DNA of 64,000 nt from Roseibium porphyridii (GTDB lineage Bacteria; Pseudomonadota; Alphaproteobacteria; Rhizobiales; Stappiaceae). The stretch's first letter is position 1. Each line of letters opens with the position of its first letter. The notes below the pieces were generated by a model. The model did not search any database, was not told the DNA's origin, and worked only from the letters and a program-made list of their open reading frames with translations. Shown piece after piece: positions 37,875 through 47,766 of this stretch. The stretch covers positions 5,806,789-5,870,788 of the forward strand of contig NZ_CP120863.1 of the NCBI RefSeq assembly GCF_026191725.2, given 5' to 3'. The position numbers were made by a program, and so were the translations under genes.

Positions 37875-39104
37875 TCAACCGCTCGTGCCGGAGACGGATT
37901 TGCGTGCTGGTTCTTTCGCCGAATCTCGTTCAGAAGCGCTTTGGGTTGCCTCGCCCTGGGCTTGTTCCGAAGTCGCCTGGTCGCTCCGTTTATTGCGCCG
38001 CCGAAGCTCCTGAGGCCGAATTTCGGTCCGGCGGCGACGGATCTTCAAACGCTTGATCCTCCTGGGATCGGCGTCCATCACTTCGAATTCAAAACCCGGG
38101 ACCTCTTTGGGCACAAACAGCAATTCGCCACGTACAGGAACCCGTCCTATCGAGACATAAAGCAGGCCGCCCAGGGTATCGACATCCTCAGAGATTTCAC
38201 CGCCGGTCAGCCGCGTACCGAGAGCTTCATCCAGTTCTTTCAGTGGTAGGCGCGGGTCAGCGGTCCAAACGCCTTCCCCCTCGAGAGCGAGCATGGATTC
38301 TTCGTCCTCATCATGCTCATCTTCAATGTCACCGACCACTTCTTCGACGAGGTCCTCCAATGAAACCAGCCCGTCCGTGCCACCATACTCATCAATGACC
38401 AACGCCATCTGGATCCGTCCGGCTTGCATTTTCGCCATCAGGTCCGTTGCCGGCATGGAGGGTGGGACAAACAGGAGGTCCCGCAACAGATCCGTTTCCT
38501 TCAGCGAAACCGACAGATCGACACTGGACAGGTCGAGATCCGGCCTGTTGTGACCATTTCGGGCACTGCCATTGAGGCTGTCAGGTTGTGTCTCGGTTGC
38601 ATCCTCACCGTTTTCCACAGTAGTTGCAGGGCGGTTTTGCGCACCGCGCTCCGCGATAAAGGACATGACATCCTTTATGTGGATCATGCCACGCGGATCA
38701 TCGAGCGTATCTTCGTAGACTGGCATGCGGGAGTGGCCACTTGTCTGAAACAATTCCATGACACGACTGAGGCTGGTATCGAAATCAACTGCGTCGATAT
38801 CCGCACGCGGGATCATGGCGTCCTCGACCCGCAATTCTCTCAGGCGAAGAATGTTTCCCAGAAGCAGACGTTCTTCCGGCGAAAAGGCTGCATCATCGCC
38901 GCCCTCGCGCGCGAGTTCGTCTTCAAGGTTTTCGCGCAGGCTCGAAGAGTGTCGCCCCAAGCGCAACACGCGTTTGAGCTTATCCAGAAAGGCCGCAGAT
39001 CGCTGCGGCTTCATCTCTTGCGGGTCTTCCCCTTCCGGGGACTGTCCTGAGGAAGCGGCCTTGGGCTCGCTTGCAGGACTTTCAGGTTCACTTACGTCCA
39101 TCAT
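37875..39104 (-). CDS. corC: CorC/HlyC-family CBS-domain protein
   Basis: 409 residues. There is no membrane DUF21 part; the order is a polar N terminus (~1-75), [15 protein letters not shown] leading into two CBS domains (~95-290, widened by an acidic linker), a CorC_HlyC transporter-associated domain (~305-385) with the [22 protein letters not shown] block, and a basic tail. CorC homologues affect magnesium and cobalt efflux. The neighbours ybeY and lnt match the conserved phoH-ybeY-corC-lnt order. There are two adjacent ATGs (39104, 39101). Confidence 0.9.
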   Translation of the reverse strand: MMDVSEPESPASEPKAASSGQSPEGEDPQEMKPQRSAAFLDKLKRVLRLGRHSSSLRENLEDELAREGGDDAAFSPEERLLLGNILRLRELRVEDAMIPRADIDAVDFDTSLSRVMELFQTSGHSRMPVYEDTLDDPRGMIHIKDVMSFIAERGAQNRPATTVENGEDATETQPDSLNGSARNGHNRPDLDLSSVDLSVSLKETDLLRDLLFVPPSMPATDLMAKMQAGRIQMALVIDEYGGTDGLVSLEDLVEEVVGDIEDEHDEDEESMLALEGEGVWTADPRLPLKELDEALGTRLTGGEISEDVDTLGGLLYVSIGRVPVRGELLFVPKEVPGFEFEVMDADPRRIKRLKIRRRRTEIRPQELRRRNKRSDQATSEQAQGEATQSASERDSAKEPARKSVSGTSG

Positions 39105-39140
39105 CCATCAATACAAGAACGCCACATGACATGATGCCAT

Positions 39141-39656
39141 TTAACTGCCTTCCGCCACAAGTGGCCTGTCAGCGTAAGGGTCATCAATGCCTATAGTGGC
39201 CAATATGGTTTTCTCAAGGCTCTCCATCAGTTCAGCCTCATCATTTTCCTGATGATCATAATCGAAAAGATGCAGCAAACCGTGAACTGTCAAATGGGAA
39301 AGGTGATCGTCAAATTCAATTCCCAGTTCTTCTGCTTCGCGCGTTATGGTTTCAAAAGCAAATACAAGATCGCCCAAAAGCGGTCCATAAACATCATCTT
39401 GCGGATCACTGCCAGGAAATGACAGCACATTTGTCGGCTTGTCCTTTTCTCGCCATTCCATGTTCAATTTGCGGATCGCATCATCGTCAGTGAATAAAAG
39501 CGACACCTCAGATCCGCGCTGAACCTCAAGGTCCGTCGCCGCAAATGCAGCTGCGACCGCTCGCGTGACAATCTTTTCCAAGCGAGTTTCATCTGACCAA
39601 CCAACCGCCTCGATCGACAGATCGATTTGAAACCCTTCCGGCAAGCTACCCGACAT
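39141..39656 (-). CDS. ybeY: Endoribonuclease YbeY (16S rRNA maturation)
   Basis: 171 residues. YbeY is a zinc-dependent RNase needed for 16S 3'-end processing and ribosome quality control. The metal site HGLLHLFDYDH (H-x3-H-x5-H, ~127) is complete, and the upstream NVLSFPG and GDLVFAFETI motifs are present. It starts 15 bases after the phoH stop, so cotranscription and probable coupling are expected. Confidence 0.95.
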   Translation of the reverse strand: MSGSLPEGFQIDLSIEAVGWSDETRLEKIVTRAVAAAFAATDLEVQRGSEVSLLFTDDDAIRKLNMEWREKDKPTNVLSFPGSDPQDDVYGPLLGDLVFAFETITREAEELGIEFDDHLSHLTVHGLLHLFDYDHQENDEAELMESLEKTILATIGIDDPYADRPLVAEGS

Positions 39657-39671
39657 TCTTTGCCCCGGCTC

Positions 39672-40805
39672 TCAGGACGCTGCGGCTTCACGCGGTCTTG
39701 GCGGAGCTCCATCCTGACCATTGTCGCGGTTGCGTTCGTTGAACCGGCGCTCACGTGCCACAGATTCTTCTCGGGAGGCGTTGTCATAGGCGGTGACGAT
39801 GCGTCCGACCAACTCATGGCGAACAACATCGGTCTCGTTGAAACGAATATGCGCAACCGCCTCGATGTCTGTCAAAAGGCCCAGAGCCTCACGCAGACCT
39901 GATTTCTGACCTGCAGGCAAATCGATCTGACTTGGATCACCTGTCACGATCATCTTGGAACCTTCCCCCAGTCGGGTCAGGAACATCTTCATCTGCATCG
40001 ACGTGGTGTTCTGCGCTTCATCAAGCAATACCACGGCATTCGACAACGTGCGGCCGCGCATGAAAGCGAGCGGTGCAACTTCGATCATACCGGACTGCAG
40101 CCCGCGATCCACTTTTTCGGCAGGCATCATCTCGTAAAGCGCATCATAGATCGGCCGCAGATAAGGATCGACCTTGTCCTTCATTTCGCCAGGCAAAAAG
40201 CCTAGACGCTCGCCAGCCTCAACGGCGGGGCGGGAAAGGATCAGTCGAGCAACGTCGCCACGTTCCAGGAGGGCAGCCGCATATGCGACAGCCAGAAACG
40301 TCTTGCCTGTCCCGGCGGGACCTGTTCCGAAAATCAAATCCGCCCGATCCATGGCGCGAATATAGGCGTCCTGGGTTGGCGTTCGAGCAACAATTGTTTT
40401 CCGGCGCGTCGCGATCTGCGCAAAGGCCAGGCGCGACTTCGGCTCCAAGGTTGGCAATGGCAATTGTGCTTCGGCAGCCGCCGCCATACGCAGGGCGCCG
40501 TCCACGTCACCCGGATGAAGTTCCTGACCCTGCAACAATCTTTGATACATCGCCTCAAGCGCGGTGCGTGCCTGTGCGCATCCGGCACGCGACCCTTTCA
40601 GCGTCACCTGATTGCCGCGTGCAATGGCGTCAATTCCGAGCCGCTGCTCGATCAGCGCAAGGTTCTGGTCAAACTGACCGAACAGGTCTCCGATCAGCCG
40701 GTTGTCTTCAAAAGCAAGGACAATGTGGGTCATATCGGAGGCCGAGGCGGCGGAAGAAGATTGATCCGTGGACTTGCGGGAAGAAGATTGGCTGTCGCGC
40801 GTCAA
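39672..40805 (-). CDS. phoH: PhoH-like ATPase
   Basis: 377 residues. The N-terminal region (THIVLAFEDNRLIGDLFGQFDQNLALIEQRLG) is KH-like; the PhoH P-loop ATPase follows, with GPAGTGKTFLAVAYA (Walker A, ~170) and VVLLDEAQNTT (Walker B). PhoH acts with YbeY in RNA metabolism by context. The TTG start at 40805 is chosen because AGGAG lies seven bases upstream and it begins just after the miaB stop (16 bases); ATG starts further up would overlap miaB, and ATG 40733 lacks a ribosome binding site. Confidence 0.9.
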   Translation of the reverse strand: MTRDSQSSSRKSTDQSSSAASASDMTHIVLAFEDNRLIGDLFGQFDQNLALIEQRLGIDAIARGNQVTLKGSRAGCAQARTALEAMYQRLLQGQELHPGDVDGALRMAAAAEAQLPLPTLEPKSRLAFAQIATRRKTIVARTPTQDAYIRAMDRADLIFGTGPAGTGKTFLAVAYAAALLERGDVARLILSRPAVEAGERLGFLPGEMKDKVDPYLRPIYDALYEMMPAEKVDRGLQSGMIEVAPLAFMRGRTLSNAVVLLDEAQNTTSMQMKMFLTRLGEGSKMIVTGDPSQIDLPAGQKSGLREALGLLTDIEAVAHIRFNETDVVRHELVGRIVTAYDNASREESVARERRFNERNRDNGQDGAPPRPREAAAS

Positions 40806-40821
40806 ATGACGTCTCCTGTTC

Positions 40822-42297
40822 TCAACCGGCTTTCGCCTGGATGGCGCCGGCATCGTCTCGTTCATCTTGCCCGGCATTCAGCCGTCCGAACAGCGAATTA
40901 GATCCGATCTCTACGATTTCCACCGCTTGTACACTGCCAATCAGGCTTTCCGGTGCGTCCAGCTGAACTGGCTGCAGCCAGGGAGACTTGCCAACAAGCT
41001 GCCCCGGATTTCGACCTTTCTTTTCCAAAAGGACATCGCAGGTCATACCAAGCCGGGAAGCGTTAAAGGCTTTTTGCTGCTCGCTCACAAGTGCCTGCAA
41101 TTGGGCAAGACGCTCGGACTTGAGATCTTCCGGCACCTGCTCGTCCATCGTCGCTCCGGGCGTGCCAGGGCGCTGACTGTATTTGAATGAAAACGCAGAG
41201 CCGTATTCGACGCGCCGGATCAGATCCATCGTGTCCTCAAAATCCTGGTCCGTCTCACCTGGAAACCCGACTATAAAGTCACCGGACAGCGCAATATCGG
41301 GTGTCGCTTCCCGAATCCTGTCGATCAGGCGGAAATAGTCGTCGCGTGTGTGCCGCCGGTTCATCGATTTCAGGATCTTGTCAGAGCCGGACTGCACCGG
41401 CAGATGCAAATAAGGCATCAAGGTCTTCAGGTCCCGGTGTGCATCAATCAGGTCGTCATCCATGTCACGCGGGTGGCTCGTGGTGTAACGCAACCGGTCA
41501 AGGCCGTCGATTTCCGACAAGCGGCGCAGCAACTTTCCCAGGCCCCAGGTGGTTCCGTCCTGTGCTTCGCCGTGAAAAGCATTTACGTTCTGCCCGAGCA
41601 AGGTCACTTCACGAACCCCGGCTGACGCCATGCGTTCGGCTTCTGTGACAATTTGCGCAACAGACCGGGACACTTCTGCGCCGCGCGTATAGGGCACAAC
41701 ACAGAAAGTGCAGAATTTGTCACACCCTTCCTGCACTGTCAGGAAGGCAGAAGGCGGTCGTTTCAGAACCGGTTTTTCCGCATTTGCCGACAGATGATTG
41801 AACTTTGCGTCGATGTCGAACTCGGTCTCGACGACTTTCGATCCCTGCCGGGCTTTCGACAGCAGTTCAGGAAGCTGATGGTAGCTTTGCGGCCCGACAA
41901 CCAGATCAACGATCGGTGCGCGCCTGGAAATTTCTTCGCCTTCGGCCTGCGCCACGCAGCCCGCGACACCGACCATCATTTCCTTACCTGACTTAGACCT
42001 TGCTTCCTTTACCTTGCGGATCCGGCCGAGCTCGGAATAGACCTTCTCTGCGGCCTTCTCACGAATATGACAGGTGTTCAGGATGACGAGGTCGGCATCT
42101 TCCATATCATCGGTCGCCTGAAACCCTTCCGGTGCCAGCACGTCTGTCATGCGCTCACTGTCATAGACATTCATCTGACAGCCGTAGGTGCGAACGAAAA
42201 CCTTGCGGGTGTTGGTCAACTCTTCGGGCGCTACATTTTCTGACGCGGGTACGGCAGATGTGGTCGTTTCAGCTTCTAGGTCCGGGCGGCTGGTCAT
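40822..42297 (-). CDS. miaB: tRNA-2-methylthio-N6-dimethylallyladenosine synthase
   Basis: 491 residues. MiaB is a radical-SAM methylthiotransferase that modifies A37 of tRNAs reading UNN codons. An ~30-residue variable N terminus precedes the UPF0004 domain ([16 protein letters not shown]), with three cysteines for the auxiliary 4Fe-4S cluster. The radical-SAM motif is [15 protein letters not shown], and a C-terminal TRAM domain completes it. It heads the miaB-phoH-ybeY-corC-lnt run. Confidence 0.95.
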   Translation of the reverse strand: MTSRPDLEAETTTSAVPASENVAPEELTNTRKVFVRTYGCQMNVYDSERMTDVLAPEGFQATDDMEDADLVILNTCHIREKAAEKVYSELGRIRKVKEARSKSGKEMMVGVAGCVAQAEGEEISRRAPIVDLVVGPQSYHQLPELLSKARQGSKVVETEFDIDAKFNHLSANAEKPVLKRPPSAFLTVQEGCDKFCTFCVVPYTRGAEVSRSVAQIVTEAERMASAGVREVTLLGQNVNAFHGEAQDGTTWGLGKLLRRLSEIDGLDRLRYTTSHPRDMDDDLIDAHRDLKTLMPYLHLPVQSGSDKILKSMNRRHTRDDYFRLIDRIREATPDIALSGDFIVGFPGETDQDFEDTMDLIRRVEYGSAFSFKYSQRPGTPGATMDEQVPEDLKSERLAQLQALVSEQQKAFNASRLGMTCDVLLEKKGRNPGQLVGKSPWLQPVQLDAPESLIGSVQAVEIVEIGSNSLFGRLNAGQDERDDAGAIQAKAG

Positions 42298-42424
42298 TCG
42301 TTCCTCGTGGCCATCTTTTCGAGGCCGTCATGTCATGAGTGCCGGTGCCTTTGGCGGGGGAACTTCATTCCCGCTCGCTTAAATCAGTCTCGCCTTTTCT
42401 TTCAAAACGAGGTGCACCAGAAAT

Positions 42425-43291
42425 TCAGGCGCCAGCTTTACCGGTTTTTTCTGCATTTGAGAAGAACTCGAAAGCCTCGAGATCATCTGTTTGTTCACTT
42501 TCGAGCGGCTTTTGAAGCAAGGAGGCAATCGTCATTGCCCTCACATCCCGCTCAAGCTTTCGGGTCAACGCTTTCCGGTCAGTGTCCTTGTCGACCAGAA
42601 CGGGGTCTCCCCAGCGAACGATCACGTCCAGCGCACCACGCGAAAAAATACCCCATAGGTGACCAGGCAGCTCCATATCGCCATACCAGGCAACGTGAGG
42701 CCGATGTGCCCGGCCCATCGGAAGGCCATAAAAACCCTGATAGGCCACCGAAAGTGGCTGAACCCAAACCCTGGACGTTTCGTCAGACCCGACAGCCCTG
42801 GTGGCCGCACCAAGCAGCGCTGACCGGAAAGGCAACACACAGTTACCGTCGTTGGACGTGCCTTCGGCAAAGAGCACCATGGCATCGCCTTGCGCCATCC
42901 GATCCGCAATCTCATCGGCGACCTGAGCCGTCTCGGAGCGTCGCGTTCTGTTGACGAAAACCGTGCGTTGCAACTTGGCCAGAAGTCCGAAGACCGGCCA
43001 GCCAGACACTTCAGACTTCGCAATGAAGGAGAGCGGCATCAGCGATCCGAGTACAGCGATATCCACCCAGGACACATGGTTGGCCGCGATCAGCAAGGGC
43101 CGGTCGATTGAAGGCTCACCAATCTGTTTGATCTTGATGCCTGCCAGCCGGGTTGCAATGCGATGCCAGATTTCGGGCAGTTTCCTTTGAACTGGCAGCC
43201 GGAATTTGATGGCAATCCACTGCAATGGGATGAGGACCAACGAGACGACCGTCAAAAGAAAAATGATGATGCCTGCCTTGATCTCAGCCAT
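42425..43291 (-). CDS. 1-acyl-glycerol-phosphate acyltransferase family protein (PlsC/OlsA-like)
   Basis: 288 residues. An N-terminal membrane helix (GIIIFLLTVVSLVLIPLQWIA) is followed by the acyltransferase core: catalytic NHVSWVD (H-x4-D, ~71) and FAEGTSNDG (~140). The sequence around GWPVFGLLAKLQRTVFVNRTRR also resembles OlsA, the ornithine-lipid acyltransferase of Rhizobiales, so either phosphatidate or ornithine-lipid synthesis is possible. Its start overlaps the fur stop by eight bases. The 127 bp between it and miaB show no gene. Confidence 0.87.
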   Translation of the reverse strand: MAEIKAGIIIFLLTVVSLVLIPLQWIAIKFRLPVQRKLPEIWHRIATRLAGIKIKQIGEPSIDRPLLIAANHVSWVDIAVLGSLMPLSFIAKSEVSGWPVFGLLAKLQRTVFVNRTRRSETAQVADEIADRMAQGDAMVLFAEGTSNDGNCVLPFRSALLGAATRAVGSDETSRVWVQPLSVAYQGFYGLPMGRAHRPHVAWYGDMELPGHLWGIFSRGALDVIVRWGDPVLVDKDTDRKALTRKLERDVRAMTIASLLQKPLESEQTDDLEAFEFFSNAEKTGKAGA

Positions 43292-43733
43292 CGCCCTTGT
43301 CGTCCTTGGAAGCGCTCAGCGGAACCCCATAGAGTTCCAACCTGTGGTCTACCAGCTTGTAGCCGAGCTTCTTTGCAATGAATTCCTGCAGGGCCTCGAT
43401 TTCTTCGTTCCGGAACTCGATGACCTGCCCGGAGCGTAAATCGATCAGGTGGTCATGATGTTCATCCGGAACTGTTTCATAGCGTGATCGGCCATCGCGG
43501 AAATCATGCCGCTCGATCATGCCGGCATCTTCGAACAGCTTTACGGTGCGATAGACGGTAGAGATGGAAATACCCGGATCGATTGCGACGGACCTGCGAT
43601 AGAGCTCTTCCACGTCCGGGTGTTCTTCAGAGGCTTCCTGGATGACCATTGCAATGACACGCCGCTGTTCCGTCATGCGCATGCCCTTGGCTATGCACAA
43701 CTCTGCGAGCGTAGGTTGCCGGTCGTCCGTCAT
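43284..43733 (-). CDS. fur: Fur-family metal-responsive regulator (Fur/Mur)
   Basis: 149 residues. The winged helix covers ~10-85 (MTEQRRVIAMVIQEASEEHPDVEELYRRS, STVYRTVKLFEDAGMIERHDF); the dimerisation part carries the metal ligands EHHDHLIDLRSGQVIEF. There are no CxxC pairs, so the structural zinc site is absent, as in many alphaproteobacterial Fur/Mur proteins, which often sense manganese as well as iron. ATG 43733 starts at the conserved N terminus; longer frames run into unrelated sequence. The next gene downstream overlaps it by eight bases. Confidence 0.9.
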   Translation of the reverse strand: MTDDRQPTLAELCIAKGMRMTEQRRVIAMVIQEASEEHPDVEELYRRSVAIDPGISISTVYRTVKLFEDAGMIERHDFRDGRSRYETVPDEHHDHLIDLRSGQVIEFRNEEIEALQEFIAKKLGYKLVDHRLELYGVPLSASKDDKGDG

Positions 43734-43776
43734 CAAAAGCCGCCTAAGGTCCAATTGCAGTTTCGTGCTACAGCGC

Positions 43777-44265
43777 TTAGCGAAGATCGATGCGCATGAC
43801 AAGCGCCGTACCGTCGCCGCCGCTTTCACTGTAGTAGCCCTTGCGCTTGCCGACCTCTTTGAAACCGAGCCCGCGATAGAGAAGCAGGGCGGCTTCATTC
43901 GCGGCATCCACTTCCAGAAACAGATGACTGCACCGCTCGGCGTAAAGCCGGAACAAGGAGGCTTCCATGAGCTTTTTTCCAACGCCGCGGCCGCGTTGTC
44001 TGGGCTGTACCGCAATTGTGATGACTTCCGCTTCGTCGGCAACTGTGCGCAGAACAACAAATCCAAGCGGCGCCCGTGTTCCATAAGGGCTGGCTCTGCG
44101 CGCAACCAATATCGTCACACCATCTTGCGCTTTCATCCGCCCGAATTCGTCGGCGTGCCAGTTGTGTGCGAAAGATGCGGCGTGAATCTCGGCAATCTTG
44201 GGCAGATCCTCGTCCAGCGCCTCTTCAACGACCGGCGGCTGGGTCCAGAACCACCAAAAACTCAT
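43777..44265 (-). CDS. rimI: Ribosomal protein S18-alanine N-acetyltransferase-like (RimI)
   Basis: 162 residues of the GNAT fold: acetyl-CoA-binding VQPRQRGRGVGKKLMEASL (R/Q-x2-G-x-G/A motif A) and FLEVDAANEAALLLYRGLGFKEVGKRKGYY, the typical RimI C-terminal part. RimI acetylates the N terminus of S18 in E. coli. The start overlaps the tsaB stop by four bases (ATGA). The tsaB-rimI-fur order is conserved in Rhizobiales. Confidence 0.93.
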   Translation of the reverse strand: MSFWWFWTQPPVVEEALDEDLPKIAEIHAASFAHNWHADEFGRMKAQDGVTILVARRASPYGTRAPLGFVVLRTVADEAEVITIAVQPRQRGRGVGKKLMEASLFRLYAERCSHLFLEVDAANEAALLLYRGLGFKEVGKRKGYYSESGGDGTALVMRIDLR

Positions 44266-44939
44266 TGCCGCTCAATCCTTCCCCTGGTTTGCGGTTTTGC
44301 GTCCGGGGGCCGCAAATACAGCGGCGAAGGAGACGAAACAACGGGATCCGCAGTCAACCCGAGCTCAGCAACATCCCGGATACCCGGAAATCCACTCACG
44401 GACAAGACACGCTCACGAGGCAATCCCAATCCATCGGCGATTTTGTCAGCTGCCGAGCCCGCCAACCTTACTTGGTCAGGCAAGTCACCTGCAAGATCCT
44501 GCAAGGAGCGCACGGCGGCCTGACCTGCAGGAAATCCGTCTGCGTCAAACTCCTGACAATAGACTTCGTCACCCTTTCCGGTCAGTGCGACCAGGATCGG
44601 CGCCCCGCCATCTTGAGGTGCCGCTGCCCGCGCAATCGCGGCCAGGGTCGTGATCCCGACAACGGGTTTTCCAAGCACAAGCCCAAAACCACGAGCAACG
44701 GAAAGTCCAACGCGAAGACCTGTAAAACTGCCGGGACCAACAGTCACCACGACCCGGTCCAGGTCTGCAAATGCAGTCGATGTCTCGGCCATGACCTCAC
44801 CAATCATGTCCATCAATGCTTCTGCGTGGCCACGGCCGATTTCTTCCATACATGCCTCAAAGCATGCGGTTTCAGCGCCGTCATCAAGGACAGCGGCCGC
44901 GCAATTTGCAAGGGCAGTGTCTATCGCTAGAACGCGCAT
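44262..44939 (-). CDS. tsaB: tRNA threonylcarbamoyladenosine biosynthesis protein TsaB
   Basis: 225 residues, ASKHA fold. TsaB partners TsaD and TsaE in making t6A37. The N terminus VLAIDTALANCAAAVLDDG and the signature VTVGPGSFTGLRVGLSVARGFGLVLGKPVVGI are diagnostic. It ends with an ATGA overlap into rimI. TsaB itself is usually catalytically inactive and acts as a scaffold. Confidence 0.94.
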   Translation of the reverse strand: MRVLAIDTALANCAAAVLDDGAETACFEACMEEIGRGHAEALMDMIGEVMAETSTAFADLDRVVVTVGPGSFTGLRVGLSVARGFGLVLGKPVVGITTLAAIARAAAPQDGGAPILVALTGKGDEVYCQEFDADGFPAGQAAVRSLQDLAGDLPDQVRLAGSAADKIADGLGLPRERVLSVSGFPGIRDVAELGLTADPVVSSPSPLYLRPPDAKPQTRGRIERQ

Positions 44940-45060
44940 ACCGGATCAACCATAAGTCTCGCTGCTTATGCCACTACCCCGTGACCTGAGATATGTCGAG
45001 CCAAGCTTTGGGCCTAAGTCCAATGGGGGGCTTGCGTTCCACAAAGAAAGCGAGTCGGAA

Positions 45061-45093
45061 ATAAAAACGGCCCGGCGATAAGGCCGGGCCGTT
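45061..45093 (-). terminator. Rho-independent terminator of the NifU-like gene
   Basis: Minus-strand 11-bp perfect stem AACGGCCCGGC/GCCGGGCCGTT (45066-45076 with 45083-45093), 6-base loop, then TTT. It lies 21 bases past the stop. Confidence 0.88.
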
Positions 45094-45114
45094 GAAATCG
45101 AAAGAGAATTTCGT

Positions 45115-45672
45115 TCAGATCGGTCGAACTTCCTCAACCTCGGGAACAAAGTGGCGCAGTAGATTTTGGATACCGTGCTGCAATGTTGCCGTTGAAGAAG
45201 GGCAGCCGGCGCACGCGCCGCGCATGGAAAGATAGACAATTCCTTCCTTGAAACCCTTGAAGGTGATGTCTCCACCATCCTGGGCAACGGCCGGACGAAC
45301 GCGCGTTTCAAGGAGTTCCTTGATCGTTTTCACTGTGTCCGTGTCACCTTCTTCGAAGAATTCACCTTCTTCGGTGTCTTCTGCCTGGCCGGCCGTCATG
45401 ACCGGTTGGCCCGACATGAATTGTTCCATGATGACACCAAGGATCGCCGGCTTCATGTGCTGCCAGTCGGTTTGGTCCTTTGTCACCGTGACGAAGTCGT
45501 GACCGAAGAAGACAGCCACAACTCCGGGGACATCAAAAAGTTTTTCCGCCAGAGGCGAAGCGCCCGCATCTGCCCTTGAGCGGAAGTCATATGTGCCCTC
45601 TGGCAAAACGACCTTGCCCGGCAAGAATTTCAACGTGGCCGGATTGGGGGTAGCTTCCGTTTGAATGAACAT
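45115..45672 (-). CDS. NifU family Fe-S carrier protein (Nfu type)
   Basis: 185 residues. The N-terminal Nfu_N domain (MFIQTEATPNPATLKFLPG... FFGHDFVTVTK) is followed by a NifU C-terminal domain with the cluster-binding CxxC in MRGACAGCPSS (~150). Nfu proteins receive 4Fe-4S clusters and pass them to targets such as radical-SAM enzymes; MiaB in this window is the kind of client expected. ATG 45672 is chosen with AAGGACG upstream. Confidence 0.93.
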   Translation of the reverse strand: MFIQTEATPNPATLKFLPGKVVLPEGTYDFRSRADAGASPLAEKLFDVPGVVAVFFGHDFVTVTKDQTDWQHMKPAILGVIMEQFMSGQPVMTAGQAEDTEEGEFFEEGDTDTVKTIKELLETRVRPAVAQDGGDITFKGFKEGIVYLSMRGACAGCPSSTATLQHGIQNLLRHFVPEVEEVRPI

Positions 45673-45882
45673 GATCGTCGTCCTTGCGTTTCTGAAACGC
45701 GCCCGAATTAAACGGGTGTCCTGCGCCTCTCCATATCGCAAAACACCGATGAGTTCTTTTAGACCATCTCGTAGCAGTTTGGAACCGTTAAAAACTAGAT
45801 AGGTGCTCGAACGCCGCGGTCAAGCAGACGTCCTGAGGGAGCTGCTGTTTCCAGGCGTAAAATCTGCCAAGCGCTCTAAGCC

Positions 45883-46377
45883 TCAAGCCAGGGCAGAAAT
45901 GGAATCGTCGTCCAGGTTCCCCGGCACTATGGTAACCGGAATGGGAAACGTTCCCGCTGACTTTCCTGCAATCGATGACACAAGCGGGCCCGGACCTTCC
46001 GACCCTGTGCTGGCAGCCAAAACCAGGATCGCGATATCGGCGTCGGCTTCAATCAGCTCCAAGATTTCTTCAGCCTTTGCCCCTTCCCGAACAACGGTTT
46101 CAGGTTCGGTACGTGCGACTGACCGAACGCGCCCAGCGGCTTTGGCAAGGGTGGCTTCCGCTTCTTCCTGAGCTTCCGCGCGCATAATGTCTTCCACGCC
46201 AAGCCAGTGCTGAAAATCACCCGGTGCAATGATGTAGACCAGAGTGACCACGCCCCCAGTGCGTGCCGCACGTTTGGCTGCATAAACGATTGCCCGATCA
46301 CTTTCGGGCGTTTCGTCGACCACGACCAGAAATTTCCGGCGGTGGCCTTCCTCGTTGCTTTTGCGAATAGCTACCAT
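45883..46377 (-). CDS. Universal stress protein
   Basis: 164 residues, a single Usp domain beginning KFLVVVDETPESDRAIVYAAKRAARTGG. The C-terminal nucleotide-binding region has a G-x2-G-like loop (STGSEGPGPLVSSIAG) ending IPVTIVPG, so ATP binding is likely. The ATG at 46377 is preferred; one at 46407 abuts a hairpin. It lies directly downstream of hslU, past a hairpin without a T-run. Role unknown beyond the family link to stress and starvation. Confidence 0.85.
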   Translation of the reverse strand: MVAIRKSNEEGHRRKFLVVVDETPESDRAIVYAAKRAARTGGVVTLVYIIAPGDFQHWLGVEDIMRAEAQEEAEATLAKAAGRVRSVARTEPETVVREGAKAEEILELIEADADIAILVLAASTGSEGPGPLVSSIAGKSAGTFPIPVTIVPGNLDDDSISALA

Positions 46378-46410
46378 GCGCGCATGCTGCCATTGCTCTG
46401 CGCGCATCGC

Positions 46411-46430
46411 AAGCGGCGAAATCGCCGCTT
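46411..46430 (-). terminator. GC-rich hairpin between hslU and the Usp gene
   Basis: An inverted repeat AAGCGGCGA/TCGCCGCTT separated by two bases, 28 bases past the hslU stop. There is no T-run on the minus strand. The same 9-base arms occur in the metK leader hairpin. Weak terminator, RNA-stabilising hairpin or processing site are all possible. Confidence 0.4.
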
Positions 46431-46458
46431 GCCTGAACCGGCTTTTCTTCCAACCGGC

Positions 46459-47763
46459 TTAGAGAATGAACTTCGACAGATCCACGTTCTTGGCGAGATC
46501 ACCTATGTTTTCATTCACAAACTCGGCGGAGATCTCAACTTCCTCGCCCGATTTGTCGGGAGCCGTGAAGGAGATTTCGTCCAGGATCCGTTCCATTACA
46601 GTCTGCAATCGACGCGCGCCGATGTTTTCAACCGAGGCATTCAGATCTACAGCGACTGACGCGATTTCCTCGATTGCGTCTTCGGTGAAGGAAAGCTTGA
46701 CGTTTTCCGTTTCCATCAGCGCAACATACTGTTTGATAAGGCTTGCCTCAGGTTCTGTCAGAATCGCCCGGAAATCTTCCTTGTTGAGTGCACGCAATTC
46801 CACCCGGATCGGCAGACGCCCCTGCAGTTCGGGCAGGAGGTCCGAGGGTTTGGCCACATGGAACGCGCCTGATGCGATGAACAGAATATGGTCGGTCTTA
46901 ACGGGGCCGTGTTTGGTAGACACCACAGTGCCTTCAATCAACGGCAACAGGTCTCGCTGAACGCCTTCGCGAGACACGTCGCCACCCGCCCTGCCTTCGC
47001 GCGCACAAATCTTGTCGATCTCGTCAAGGAAGACGATACCGGAATTCTCAACCAGCGAGATCGCCTCTTCGACCACTTTGTCTTCATCGAGGAGCTTGTC
47101 AGACTCCTCGTTGATCAGAAGATCGTAAGATTCACGAACCGTGGTCCGCTTCTTCTTGGTCTGGCCACCAAAGGCCTTGCCCAGAAGGTCCGACACATTC
47201 ATGACGCCAACGCTTGCGCCGGGCATGCCCGGAAGATCGAAACTAGGCATCTGTGCCTGTGCACGGACCTCGACTTCGATTTCCTTGTCGTCCATATCGC
47301 CGTTGCGCAGTTTTGTGCGGAAACTGTCGCGCGTTGCCGGGCTTGCATTGGCTCCGACGAGTGCGTCCAGCACCCGCTCTTCGGCAAGTACGTGGGCTTT
47401 CGCCTTCACTGACTCCCGCTTTTGATCGCGTATCAGCGTGATACCGGCCTCAACCAGATCGCGGACAATCTGCTCGACATCCCGGCCGACATAGCCAACT
47501 TCGGTGAATTTTGTCGCCTCCACCTTGGTGAATGGCGCATTGGCAAGTTTTGCCAGCCGGCGGGAGATTTCGGTCTTGCCAACACCGGTCGGCCCGATCA
47601 TGAGGATGTTCTTTGGCAGAACCTCCTCGCGCATCTGACCTTCAAGTTGCTGACGGCGCCAGCGATTGCGCAGCGCAATCGCCACTGCCCGCTTTGCGTC
47701 CTTTTGGCCGACAATATATCGGTCGAGTTCTGAAACAATCTCTCGTGGAGAAAAATCGGTCAT
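46459..47763 (-). CDS. hslU: ATP-dependent protease ATPase subunit HslU
   Basis: 434 residues, AAA+ unfoldase of the HslUV protease. Walker A is [11 protein letters not shown] (~57), Walker [10 protein letters not shown] (~247), and the C-terminal tail LSKFIL docks into HslV. The family pore motif appears as GYVGRD. It lies in a heat-shock operon with hslV, but a GNAT gene separates the two. The start follows the GNAT stop by three bases. Confidence 0.96.
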   Translation of the reverse strand: MTDFSPREIVSELDRYIVGQKDAKRAVAIALRNRWRRQQLEGQMREEVLPKNILMIGPTGVGKTEISRRLAKLANAPFTKVEATKFTEVGYVGRDVEQIVRDLVEAGITLIRDQKRESVKAKAHVLAEERVLDALVGANASPATRDSFRTKLRNGDMDDKEIEVEVRAQAQMPSFDLPGMPGASVGVMNVSDLLGKAFGGQTKKKRTTVRESYDLLINEESDKLLDEDKVVEEAISLVENSGIVFLDEIDKICAREGRAGGDVSREGVQRDLLPLIEGTVVSTKHGPVKTDHILFIASGAFHVAKPSDLLPELQGRLPIRVELRALNKEDFRAILTEPEASLIKQYVALMETENVKLSFTEDAIEEIASVAVDLNASVENIGARRLQTVMERILDEISFTAPDKSGEEVEISAEFVNENIGDLAKNVDLSKFIL

Positions 47764-47766
47764 CGT

